A stretch of DNA of 34,032 nucleotides from Chara braunii (taxonomy: Eukaryota > Streptophyta > Charophyceae > Charales > Characeae). Positions within the stretch are counted from its first letter, which is position 1. Every line of letters starts with the position of its first letter. This document shows, one piece after another, positions 9,394-18,076 of this stretch. A program made the position numbers and the translations under genes. Location of the stretch: contig BFEA01000044.1 of assembly GCA_003427395.1 (NCBI GenBank), positions 3,056,505-3,090,536 of the forward strand, written 5' to 3'. The notes beneath the pieces are model-generated. The model saw only the letters and a list, made by a program, of their open reading frames with translations, ran no database searches and was not told the DNA's origin.

Positions 9394-11805
9394 CCCTTTA
9401 TACCTGCTCTCCCTCGACACCTCGTTCTTCTCTTTCCCTTCTTCTTCCCCGTAGCCCATTACTCCATGAGCCTCTCCCACCAGCCAAAGTACGCCCAGAT
9501 GATAGCGCATGGTCCAACAGTCTTGAGCACCTTAATGGAAGTGAAATCCTGATCGCCGGACCTCGCTGTCCTATATAGCCTAGAATGGCATATTTGCATA
9601 GCTTACTCGTGCCACACTCAAGGAATGAATCTGGCCAAATATAGGCACTAGGTCCATTCAGCCCAAGAAAAACTGTAGTGCACCTCCTCAAAAGGAGAAG
9701 AGGGGTTGAGAAAAGAAATACAAATAAAATAAAAATAAAAATTGGGCTTGGTGAAATGCCTAAACGATGGGGTCGTGGCCCACCTACGTGCCTTCTCCGG
9801 ATCGGACTCTGATCTATATTTCAACAGTCTGTGAATATGCCAACCGAGCTAGGCTTGTTGGTACTTGCTAGCATTGCTGCAGCCCCCACCAAAATCCCTC
9901 TGGTCTGCTGTTCTGAGGCGTAGCTTTCCTACTACCGCCCCCAACAGGCATGCTCACATCCACTCCTCACAGCGGATCGTGGGCGGCGGACGTAGCCTCC
10001 CTCTGGCTGCGTCCTGCTTCGAGGCCTGTAGCATGAGCCTAGGCGGGACGGATCCCGACACGGATCTTGGTGGTCATTATTCANATGAGAATTTTTGAAG
10101 ATGGAAGTGGGGAGGGNCTCTATGTGACCGCAGCTGCAGCCGGCGGCCTCCGCCCTGGTGTGCCCGCCCCATTGTGCCCAGGCGCAGTCCACCATCTTTC
10201 TGGTCTCAACGGGAATGCTCACACTGCGGTCCCAAATCTGCAAAATGTGCAGATTTTGGAACAGACCAGTTCGAGGATTTGAGCNTGGTTCAGGTCACAC
10301 TGCTGTACCTTTTCAGGTTGGATAGAGCCCTGGTTGTCTGGAGCACTGGCGATCCGATACTTTGCTGGTCACCCGGCGCCATCCACATATTGTGCAAAAA
10401 ACTTCAGGTCCCGAAATAAATAAATAAAAATAAATAGGGCATTTCCCTTGCCCCGCGGCTCCACAGGCCGCTGACAAAATGGGCACACCAATGGTGCATC
10501 CAGGACTTTGGCAAAAATCTGCGTGACCAGTCTTGTCCCTCATGGGCCCCAACGGGCATGCTCCCACTCAGTTCCTACTGCAGATCGTGGTTGGCGGACA
10601 CCGCACTTGCAGAGAGGCGCCCAATGCTCAACTTTTCTTCCGTCTTGCGGCCAGTCACCCATCANCTGTCATGCACGTTGACTTTCTCCGTCTGCATTTC
10701 AACAATTCATGGGTGTATCAATGGAGCTACGCTCGCTGGACTCCGCAAACAACTCCGATACCGGCATTGTCACTGCATCCCAGAAACGGGACCGACAAAA
10801 AAAAAATAATTAGATAAAAATGAAATAAATAAAAAATAAAAACACAAGCACCGGGAACTCGCGCTTTGGGGAAGATAAATTGTCAGTACCACTCTTAGTT
10901 CCGCCGACCGGGCCTACGAATGGGCCGACAACAAAACCAAAGGGAATAGCCCTGTCGGGCCCTCAACCCCTCGGTATCTTCAAAAAATGCTCCTCCGCTC
11001 TTGTAATGCTGGCTGTTGGCCTCGATCCCGAGATCTGTTGGCTGAAAGTTCAGTACGTTAACCAATAGGGCTAAGCCCAAGCCTAACCCTAGCATACGCG
11101 AATTCGTATATCAGTAGTATTCGCAGGATGTCTGGGCCTGTAGTTAATGCACCGAGGCCGGCGCTTGCTCCGCCTTCGAGCCTAAGGCCTCGCAATGCCG
11201 TGCTTGGCTGCTTGGGAGGACAATTACCGCTCAGCTCACCATGCCCNCTGCCCCGCCACACTGTGGCCGCGGCCGAGGCTTTCATAGCCCTCTACAACCG
11301 TCAAACGAGCGCGCTCTTACCCGCCTTCCTTCGGTTGGAAAGACCCCTACTTTTGCTCATGCGGTACCAAGTTAAGCTTTCCTCGGCTCCCACTGTCGAC
11401 ACTCATTACAGCCCGACTTAGTACTCGCATACTCCATACGGTGCGGTCTCAAAACGCCACCTTTCCATAAGTCAGTCGAAAGTTTTCTTCTAGCCATAGC
11501 TTGGATGGTCTAACTTCGCGCCGGTGGCGACTCCGTCCGTACGTTCGAAGTCTGCGGCCTGTGCTACGCTATCCGAACCCCTAGCTTACTTTTAACTTGG
11601 ACCGCCGAGCGGTCCATCTGTTCACATTATTTAACTAACGCGTGCCCACAAAGTGCACGCCCACACACTCACCCTCTGACTCATCCAAGCGTGCGCCCGC
11701 CACTTCCTGACTTCCAAGAGTCAGTCGCGATCGAGAGCGAATGCATGCCACTTCCTTAAATTTTATCAAGAGTGTTCCTCCTGCGAGGTGCAAAAGTACG
11801 CACAA
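9394..11805. other. Gene-free repeat DNA with three A-rich tracts
   Basis: No convincing gene. Three A-rich tracts of the AAATAAATAAAAATAAA kind lie at about 9717-9746, 10414-10437 and 10796-10843, like the tails of retroposons or breakpoints between repeat units. Short similar blocks recur out of order: CCCAACxGGCATGCTC at about 9941 and 10549, and ATTTCAAC followed by GAGCTA at about 9815 and 10697. Single Ns sit at 10084, 10117, 10285, 10665 and 11247. From 10844 to 11805 I recognise nothing. Confidence 0.45.
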
Positions 11806-12040
11806 TTACCCTTGTAAGGGTATTGGTGCCGACAACGCCTGCAAGACCCTCTTAGCCACAATCTCGTCGATGGTCTTCTTGATAGTATTGTACTTGATCC
11901 CTTCCTCGGCGCAAAGAATCATGAGCTTATCCTTGGTCTGTGGCACCGACTTCCTTGTTTCCTTGATAAAGGCCTCACGATCGTTGACATGTGTTGGTAT
12001 CTTGATGTTGACCTTTTTTTTACTTTTTGCTGAACCAGCT
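11806..12040 (-). pseudogene. C-terminal coding remnant of an unidentified nuclear repeat gene
   Basis: The minus strand has an open frame of about 78 codons ending in TAA at 11806-11808. It has no own ATG, so it is easy to miss. The product begins near AKSKKKVNIKIPTHVNDREA and ends in KKTIDEIVAKRVLQAL followed by a short tail. It is basic, helical in character, and has a codon pattern like real protein. It stops being coherent exactly where plastid rrn16 sequence begins (about 12036-12040). Another minus-strand remnant (14134-15153) lies on the far side of the organelle block, so this may be the 3' end of the same gene, cut by the insertion. I do not recognise a function. Confidence 0.6.
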
Positions 12041-12356
12041 AAAACTACTAAGGTGGAGTGTGGTAGTGGCAGAGGAAATTTTCAGTGGAGCGATGAAATG
12101 CGTAGATATCGGAAAGAACGTCCAAGGCGAAAACACTCTGTCGAGCCGATACTGACACTGAGAGATAAAAGCTAGGGGAGCGAATGGGATTAGATACCCC
12201 AGTCGTCCTAGTTGTAAACGATGGACACTAAGTGCTGAACGATTTGATCGGTTCAGTGTTGGGGCTAACACGTTAAGTGTCCCGCCTGGGGATTACGCTC
12301 GCAAGAGTAAAACTCAAACGAATTGATGGGGGCCCGCACAAGCGGTGGAGCATGTG
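12036..12356 (+). rRNA. rrn16: Plastid-type 16S rRNA fragment (rrn16), nuclear insertion
   Basis: Universal small-subunit landmarks are present in order: GTGGAGCGATGAAATGCGTA (start of the 690-loop region), GGGATTAGATACCCCAGT (790 loop), AACTCAAACGAATTGATGGG (915 region) and GGGCCCGCACAAGCGGTGG (945 region). The block CTGACACTGAGAGA followed by AAAGCTAGGGGAGCGAA matches plastid and not plant mitochondrial rRNA. It ends abruptly after GAGCATGTG at 12356, where atpA sequence starts, so only about a fifth of the gene is here. Several changes are paired (GGACACT with AGTGTCC), which suggests the source was a working rRNA that had already diverged, followed by later decay (for example ACTCAAACG for the usual ACTCAAAGG). 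Confidence 0.9.
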
Positions 12357-12502
12357 AATACTTTTGAAGATCGCTATGCTTTAAGTTATATCAGAAACTG
12401 CTAATTCTCCTGCTACATTACAATACCTTGCACCTTATACTGAAGCTTCCCTTGTAGAGTATTTCATGTATAAAGGACGTCATACGTTAGTAGTTTATGA
12501 TG
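12357..12502 (+). pseudogene. atpA: Plastid atpA fragment (ATP synthase alpha), frameshifted
   Basis: The fragment joins rrn16 without spacer. It reads [11 protein letters not shown], then a frameshift, then [17 protein letters not shown] and [17 protein letters not shown]. This is the region just before the SKQAQAYR motif of the F1 alpha subunit; the words LQYLAPYT and EYFMYK are plastid-type and not mitochondrial atp1. About 48 codons of roughly 500 are present, so it cannot be functional. It ends within or just after DDL, where AT-rich DNA begins. Confidence 0.88.
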
Positions 12503-12744
12503 ATCTTTATTGTATAAGAATATAATAAATTATTTTATTATATTTTAATTCTAGTTCATATTATTATAGTGTGTGTATATTTTTTTTTCAAGTCTTATTC
12601 TATCTTTTAAATTTTTTTATCAATCAAAATCAAACAAGCAAGATGATCTTGAATCTTAGATAAATTTAATAGGCACAATTTATTTATTTTTTCAAATAGA
12701 AAGTAAAGATGAACTGAAGTCTTACTCTTATTATGTCTATTTTT
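12503..12744 (+). other. AT-rich organelle-like spacer
   Basis: Strongly AT-rich sequence between the atpA and ndhA fragments, similar in composition to a plastid intergenic region or intron. No gene could be read. Since ndhA follows, part may be ndhA intron, but the sequence does not prove it. Confidence 0.4.
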
Positions 12745-12956
12745 GACTAAACTTATAATTTTAATAATACATATAAGTATTACACTTGCTAAGACTTCTT
12801 TGTTTACTTTTTTTTGTTATTCTAGCACGATGGACTTTACCTAAAATCCGTATTGATAAACTTCTAGATCTTGGATAAAAGTTTTTACTTCCTATGACAA
12901 CGGACAATTTATTACTCACAGCTTCTTTTCAACTTACATTATTTGAACTTTCATAA
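12745..12956 (+). pseudogene. ndhA: Plastid ndhA 3' end, frameshifted, internal stop
   Basis: The C-terminus of NADH dehydrogenase-like subunit 1 is legible: ITLAKTSLF, a frameshift in the T8 run near 12808-12815, then ILARWTLPKIRIDKLLDLG, a TAA where the family has Trp (usual GWKFLLP), then KFLLP and NLLLTASFQL to a stop at 12954-12956. In plastids this hydrophobic subunit sits in the thylakoid NDH complex. The fragment keeps the plastid gene order with ndhI directly downstream, so 12745-13189 looks like one continuous piece of plastid DNA. Confidence 0.85.
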
Positions 12957-13048
12957 TACTGATTTTTTGGATTTTATATATACTATCTGTATATTTTGTC
13001 TATACTATATGTATCCGATATCTTATATCTATATCTTCTATCTATTTT

Positions 13049-13189
13049 ATGTTTACTTTTATTAATAGTTTAAAAAATTATAGTCAAAAATATTTTCGAG
13101 TTGCTCGATATATAGGTCAAGGATTTATAGTTACTATCAATCAAATAAGTCGATAAGTTATTACTCTTCAATATCCTTATGAAAAATTG
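13049..13189 (+). pseudogene. ndhI: Plastid ndhI 5' fragment
   Basis: The ATG at 13049 starts MFTFINSLKNYSQKYFRVAR, followed by YIGQGFIVTINQ and then ITLQYPYEKL. This is the N-terminus of the NdhI ferredoxin-like subunit (family pattern ARYIGQ..., then TIQYPYEK). An in-frame TAA falls where Leu or similar is expected. The iron-sulfur cysteine motifs, which come later in NdhI, are missing because the fragment breaks off at 13189 and psbA continues directly. The ndhA-ndhI order is the normal plastid order. Confidence 0.85.
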
Positions 13190-13392
13190 AGAAGTTCAAA
13201 TTTATGAGGTCGTTTTTGTGACTGGGTTACCAACACTGAAAACCGATTATACATTGGATGGTTTGGTGTATTAATGATTCCTACTCTTTTGACTGCAACT
13301 TCTGTATTTATCATTGTTTTTATTGCAGTTCCTCAGTAGATATCGATGACATTCATGAACCTGTTTTTGGTTCTTTGCTTTATGGAAACTGG
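13190..13392 (+). pseudogene. psbA: Plastid psbA fragment (photosystem II D1), internal stop and frameshift
   Basis: The frame continues from ndhI straight into D1: RSSNL, a TGA at 13205-13207 where D1 has Trp, then [20 protein letters not shown] and [15 protein letters not shown] (first membrane helix). A frameshift follows near 13335, then [19 protein letters not shown]. The order is that of residues about 15-80 of D1. The gene is cut at both ends. It joins a tRNA-like sequence at about 13392. Confidence 0.9.
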
Positions 13393-13483
13393 ATGTAGGA
13401 TTTGAACCTATAACAATGAGTTTACCCGTTCCAGTCAATCCAATCTTAGTTAGTCGGCTAGTTGAATTACCAATCGAACATAA
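13390..13483 (-). other. tRNA-like remnant, identity not resolved
   Basis: On the minus strand, GTTATAGGTTCAAATCCTAC looks like a T-arm with GGTTCAAATCC, and TTCGATTGGTAATTCAA upstream looks like a D-arm. I cannot pair the two acceptor arms or find a clean anticodon arm, so this may be two tRNA fragments or a decayed tRNA. It lies between psbA and a proline tRNA. Confidence 0.3.
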
Positions 13484-13564
13484 CAAGGTGTAGTGCAGTC
13501 TGGTAGCGCAACTGTTATTGGTACAGAGGATCATGAAACGAGGGTTCGAATCCTGTCACCTTGA
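13484..13564 (+). tRNA. trnP: Mitochondrial-type tRNA-Pro (trnP), decayed
   Basis: CAAGGTG (13484-13490) pairs perfectly with CACCTTG (13557-13563) as acceptor stem, with A as discriminator base. GTGCAGTCTGGTAGCGCA is the D-arm and GGTTCGAATCCTGTCACC the T-arm; both match plant mitochondrial trnP(UGG). In the anticodon arm CTGT/ACAG the loop reads TATTGGT in place of TTTGGGT, so the universal U33 and the UGG anticodon are lost, and there are extra bases before the T-arm. It is best read as a tRNA pseudogene carried with the adjacent sdh3. Confidence 0.75.
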
Positions 13565-13586
13565 GTCAAAATCAGAGTAAATTGAC

Positions 13587-13750
13587 ATGAAAATCAATGG
13601 ACCATTATCACCTCATATTACTGTTTATAAGCCACAATTAAATTCTACTTTCACTATTTTTCATAAAATTTGTGGTGTTTTTTTAACTATTACTGTTTTA
13701 TTTAGTATTCTTTTTGTCAAAATTTATGAACTTAGTCTGACTTTTTATCA
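13587..13750 (+). pseudogene. sdh3: Mitochondrial sdh3 5' fragment (succinate dehydrogenase cytochrome b subunit)
   Basis: The ATG at 13587 starts MKINGPLSPHITVYKPQLNS, followed by TFTIFHKICGVFLTITVLFS and a short extension. The pattern RPLSPHLxIYKPQLxSxxSIxHRIxG is the signature of the complex II membrane anchor encoded in mitochondria of many algae and plants. About 55 codons are clean, with no stop. The open frame continues to 13781 only by running into antisense chlN DNA from 13751, so the last dozen residues are not sdh3. The later membrane helices are missing. Confidence 0.87.
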
Positions 13751-14131
<381 letters not shown>

Positions 14132-14133
14132 CT

Positions 14134-15153
14134 TTATCGCCTCATCCAACCGGTCCCTCAATTTTGACTAGGGAGTTTAACTGACTTTCTCGACTTCCAA
14201 AAACAATCTTCTGCTTTGCGATCTCGAACTCTTGTTCGGCCTCCCTTCATCCGCTCAACTCAAAGAGCCGCATCTCTTTGATTTTGTCAACTTTCATCTG
14301 GTGCATATACTTCATATCCTTACAGTCCACTCGTACCATAGGTGCTTTGACCGGAGTGTGACGTGGTTGCACCGTCGCCTGAACAGTGGGGGTGGATAAG
14401 GCCACACACCCTCGTTTCAGTCCTGGCCGAATGACTTCCTGCCACCAGGCTTCAACTTCTACCCTGACATCGTCACATGCCTATCGAAGGACAGCCATCT
14501 CTTGCTCCATTTTTTCCAAACGTACCCTTGCCGTCAGTATCTCTTCCAGTTGGACCTTCATCCTTTCTTTCTCTGCCATTAGTTTGACCAGATCATCGTC
14601 ATTTCCCTGAATCTTCGCCATCGGAGTTGTTATACGTACCACGTCCACCTTATGAGGGGCCTCTACCTTCTCCAACTTTTTGCCAGATAATATCAAACAA
14701 ACCGCGTCCAATCAGCTATTTATACTGTCCATCATTTGTTTGTTGAGCTCCTCCTGCTCCTTCCTATCCTTCACCTTCCTCTCCTCATCTTCCATCTCTT
14801 TCTTGGTTCTTTCCTCCCCAGCCTGCTTATTTTTCTCTCGTTCGACTTCGACGTCGTGCCGAACCTTGGTCAACGCCACCGTATTCTCCAAGTACTCAAG
14901 TCTCTGTCGCGCCTGGTACCAACCATTCATTTTCTGGTAATTGGCTGCAACTTGATACCCACCAATCAAAAACAATAGCAGAAGAAAAAGCAGTACTAGA
15001 AGGTGTAGTAAGTAATAGGGTCTGAACAAGGACGATAGCAAAATTGGGATGAGCAGGACGTGGATGGGCGCACCATCTAGCGAAACGATTGGGATCACCA
15101 CAATTAAAGCAAATACAAACAATGGAAGAAGACAAAGGAACATTACACTCCAT
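14134..15153 (-). pseudogene. Zinc-knuckle/coiled-coil protein remnant of a nuclear repeat family
   Basis: Minus-strand reading from the ATG at 15153: a short N-terminus with CFNCGDPNRFARWC, a CCHC knuckle in which the His is replaced by Arg. A frameshift leads into a 100-residue charged helix (YQKMNGWYQARQRLEYLENT, then VRHDVEVEREKNKQ and the KKEMEDEERKVKDRKEQEE region). After a Ser-Trp stretch a second helix follows (LVKLMAEKERMKVQLEEILT), then a stop near 14481 and further coherent residues (VEAWWQEVIRPGLKRGCVAL) to about 14134. CCHC plus coiled coil suggests a gag-like or domesticated repeat gene. The residue change in the knuckle, two stops and at least one frameshift show decay. The organelle block begins directly after it. 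Confidence 0.6.
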
Positions 15154-15316
15154 CGTAAAAAAAACTGATGATGATAATAATGGTCAGCTGCAGTAAACTA
15201 CAGTCAACTAGGGGCGAAGCCAGAAGACAAAGGAACATTACATGCCATTGTAAAAAAACTGATGATGATAATAATGGTCAGCTGCAGTAAACTATAGTCA
15301 ACTAGGGGCGAAGCCA
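15127..15316. repeat. 95-bp tandem duplication across the start of the zinc-knuckle remnant
   Basis: Two copies in tandem (15127-15221 and 15222-15316) with few differences. Each contains an ATG on the minus strand (at 15153 and about 15247), a T-rich run, TTATTATCATCATCAGT and CAGCTGACC. The putative 5' end of the minus-strand gene is thus doubled. Confidence 0.88.
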
Positions 15317-15954
15317 CACAATTACGTAGTATAATTCCTACGGAGTTTACTTCGTGAATCGAAGTAGGTGTGAATGCACAACAACTTCGTTAGTATCATT
15401 CATCAACAAGAAGGACATCACAAGCATACATCAGACCATAAGAGATAGGGAAGACAAGACCAAACCAATTGAGAGGGTAAAAAGAAGAGACGCAATACGC
15501 ATGAAGAAGGTGATGATAACACCCGAACGCGACTTGAAAACGAAAAATATATCGATGAAGCGCGACAACATGGACCCTACTAGTTTCGGCTGGCCCGCCA
15601 AGCAGCCATCGTCAGGGGTCTTGTTGTCGTTGCAAGTGTGTCATAAAAACCAACGACTTCGTATATATAGCTAGAAAAGACCATGTAGAAAAAAATACCA
15701 GTATCAGTGCGTCTGAAATCTTCCCTACAACTACGATATTACCGGATTCGAACCGTCGTCAGAAAACAGATTGTAAGATTTAAGTAACAACTCCAAAAAC
15801 GTGCAAGGACGACTATAATCGATCCATCGTCGAGATGGACCAAGAACTGGTAACAAGTACATGAGGTCTCATGCTCGAGACTGTCTACCGTAAGAAAAAA
15901 CATACTCAGTCAAACATCATCGGATCTCAACAGACTTTATACCCCACACGTACA
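15317..15954. other. No gene seen
   Basis: Gene-free DNA. A TATATATA word lies at about 15662-15669 and could serve the minus-strand remnant, but at some 500 bp from its ATG this is weak. No domain in the short plus-strand frame at 15354-15674. Confidence 0.4.
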
Positions 15955-16344
15955 GGCCTAAGGGGCTCGTTAGACACTCCTCGGGCGCATAAAAGTCCCC
16001 AAGGAATTGTTCATTCCACCTATCCTCGGGGATGTAGTCGGAAAAAAAAAGTGAAAACACTCCGAAGGAAATTCCTTGGACTCCGAGGATTCCCCAGCCA
16101 TTTCGAGAGAGGGCACATGGGTAGAGAGACATTACAACCGAGAATCTGGATCGTGGCGGCACATTATTGGCTGAAGGCCTCAAGCACATCTTTTTTTTTT
16201 TTCTTTTTTTTTCTTTTTTTCTGTCCTCGGGCGATGTCCCCGAGGACAGGTGGAACGAAGGGCCCAAATTTCCTTTTGAACCAAAAGGATTTTTTCCTTT
16301 TGCCCGAGGATTTCAATAGGAGTGTCTAACGAGCCCCTTAGGCC
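15955..16344. mobile_element. Fold-back MITE with 27-bp perfect terminal inverted repeats
   Basis: GGCCTAAGGGGCTCGTTAGA plus CACTCCT at 15955-15981 is repeated in inverse at 16318-16344 without mismatch. Further inside, TTCATTCCACCTATCCTCGG (near 16010-16030) pairs with CCGAGGACAGGTGGAACGAA (near 16240-16260), so most of the 390-bp element folds back on itself. CCCGAGG/CCTCGGG words occur several times. The middle has a 32-bp T-rich tract with single C interruptions (16190-16221). No transposase is encoded. No clear target-site duplication is seen (ACA on the left, GTT on the right), so the superfamily is open. Confidence 0.85.
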
Positions 16345-17417
16345 GTTCCCTTAGCCGAACCTTGTTCATGCTTTTCTCTAATGGTTGTAAAAGGAACGTT
16401 CATGCTTTTTTAGCATCCACAGAGCACAGGTGGGACCGGTGCCTACCCTGCCGTTTTCAGACCGAGACGGGGGCGCGTTGCGATGTTCCTGAACGGAAGC
16501 ACGAACCTACGTAGGACGGACGGGAGCTGCCCTCCTCTTCCACTTCGGTAGACCCGTTCCCGTCACGTCGGTTCCCACCTTCCTCGGCTCGACATCCGAG
16601 TCGGATCGACTGACGAGATTATCGTCGTTGCAGTATCCGCGAGTCGGGTGCGAGAAGGGCATTGGGGAGAGGGCACCTGCACGGGCCGGTTTGGGCCAAG
16701 AAGGTAGGAGTTCGAGGCAGAACGTAAAACTCAGCGTGCACAGGATAGTCACTCGATCAATACTCCATTTTGAAAATTTCAAACGCGATCACGGGCGGTA
16801 GGCGTTGGTGGGTAGGGACATATGGGCATTGGGGGTGCAACACAGTTCACACGGGGGAAGCCAAACACGACCCCTACAACCAGTTGCTTTTCCGTGTCTG
16901 CATCGCCCTTCCCAAGCGACGGTCGCGGACGGCCACGGTGCACAGGAGTGTCCGGTCGTTTGGGAAGTGCGAGCAAGCCGTTGTTGTCGGTTTGCCATGT
17001 CATGTCGGACGGCAGGCTCACACAACGTATCGTAGTCGACCTTCTCGACACTTGTAGAGTCGTTTTCTCCAGAACTCTGCATATCCGAATGTTTTGTCAG
17101 TCAGAGAAGGCTGGCTAAAGAGGATGAATGGTTGATTTGACACCCGTTTGCGTTGTCCCCATTGGCCGATGTTCCTTGACATTCGACTCGACGAACGACG
17201 AACACTACTGTTAGTGCCTGTAATGTAGTACGCGAGGAATTGACTATCTAAGTTCGATCGGGCGTTAGGGGTTGGAGGAGGGGGCGTTTCTTGAACGACT
17301 GTTTATGACTTGGCATATGGAGACGGAACAAGCAAGACTGCAAGACAAGAAAGCGATACAGCGCTCCTCCAGGCACTGGAAGAGGGTTCAACAAATGTAT
17401 CAGCGTTCTGTAATCAG
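16345..17417. other. No gene supported
   Basis: GC-rich DNA with many overlapping open frames on both strands at 16507-17118. None has a domain or a frame clearly better than the others, so these look like compositional open frames. A possible exon end with a CAG/GTATTT donor lies at 17417. Confidence 0.4.
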
Positions 17418-17658
17418 GTATTTTCTAATTATATCAATCAATCCATTCGACCGATCGATCGCTTCACAATCGACATTGTCTCAACTCAAGAAACGTAGAT
17501 TTTCACGTCACTCGGGGTTGGGCTGCTGGTGTTGTTTGGATGGATCCTTCTTGTTTGCTCACAACTAGGCTAGATTAGACTTCATAGACCTCGTGATTTG
17601 GCTCGAGAAGCCAGCCAGGTAGTGGATCCTCACTCAACAATCTTTTGTTTGTGTTCAG
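17418..17658 (+). other. Candidate intron upstream of FAS1
   Basis: AATCAG/GTATTTTC at 17417/17418 is a good donor and CTTTTGTTTGTGTTCAG ending at 17658 a good acceptor with a T-rich tract. The enclosed 241 bp are more T/A-rich than the flanks. The flanking frames show no FAS1 similarity, so this may be a 5' UTR intron or chance. The FAS1 homologues I recall have some 220 residues ahead of the KER region, which are not found in the main frame and could come from upstream exons. Confidence 0.25.
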
Positions 17659-18076
17659 TGCTCACCCTCGAGCTCGCATCCTTCTCTCTCTGTTGCTCGG
17701 CTGGCATTCAACCTTAGCTGCTCGACGAGGACCTGGGGATCCGTTTTCCCAATCGCATGGCCTCGGCGGATTGCTCGCGTGCTCTGGTACAACTGGAGGA
17801 AGCCTGCGAAGCGACTCTACTCTCAGCGAACTCTATCGGGGGATATACGCCTCACAGAAAATGTCAATGAGGCAGTAGAGAAGATGCCAATCAAAGAAGA
17901 GAGAAAATGGCAATGAGGCAATGACGTGAGTCACGTTGGCACCAATCCATCTGCATCTGGCCTTGTCTGCGAGAAAGGGGGGAAGGGTTGACGTGTCGGG
18001 TTGTCAATGAGAGTCCGTACGAACATGGACGAGGACGATAGGGATTGAGGGGCAGAAGAGCAGAAGGGGGAATACC

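Noticed and set aside
12036-12356. Mitochondrial small-subunit rRNA
   Set aside because: The block CTGACACTGAGAGA...AAAGCTAGGGGAGCGAA is of the plastid/cyanobacterial form.
16507-17118. Several overlapping open frames on both strands
   Set aside because: GC-rich DNA without a domain or one favoured frame.
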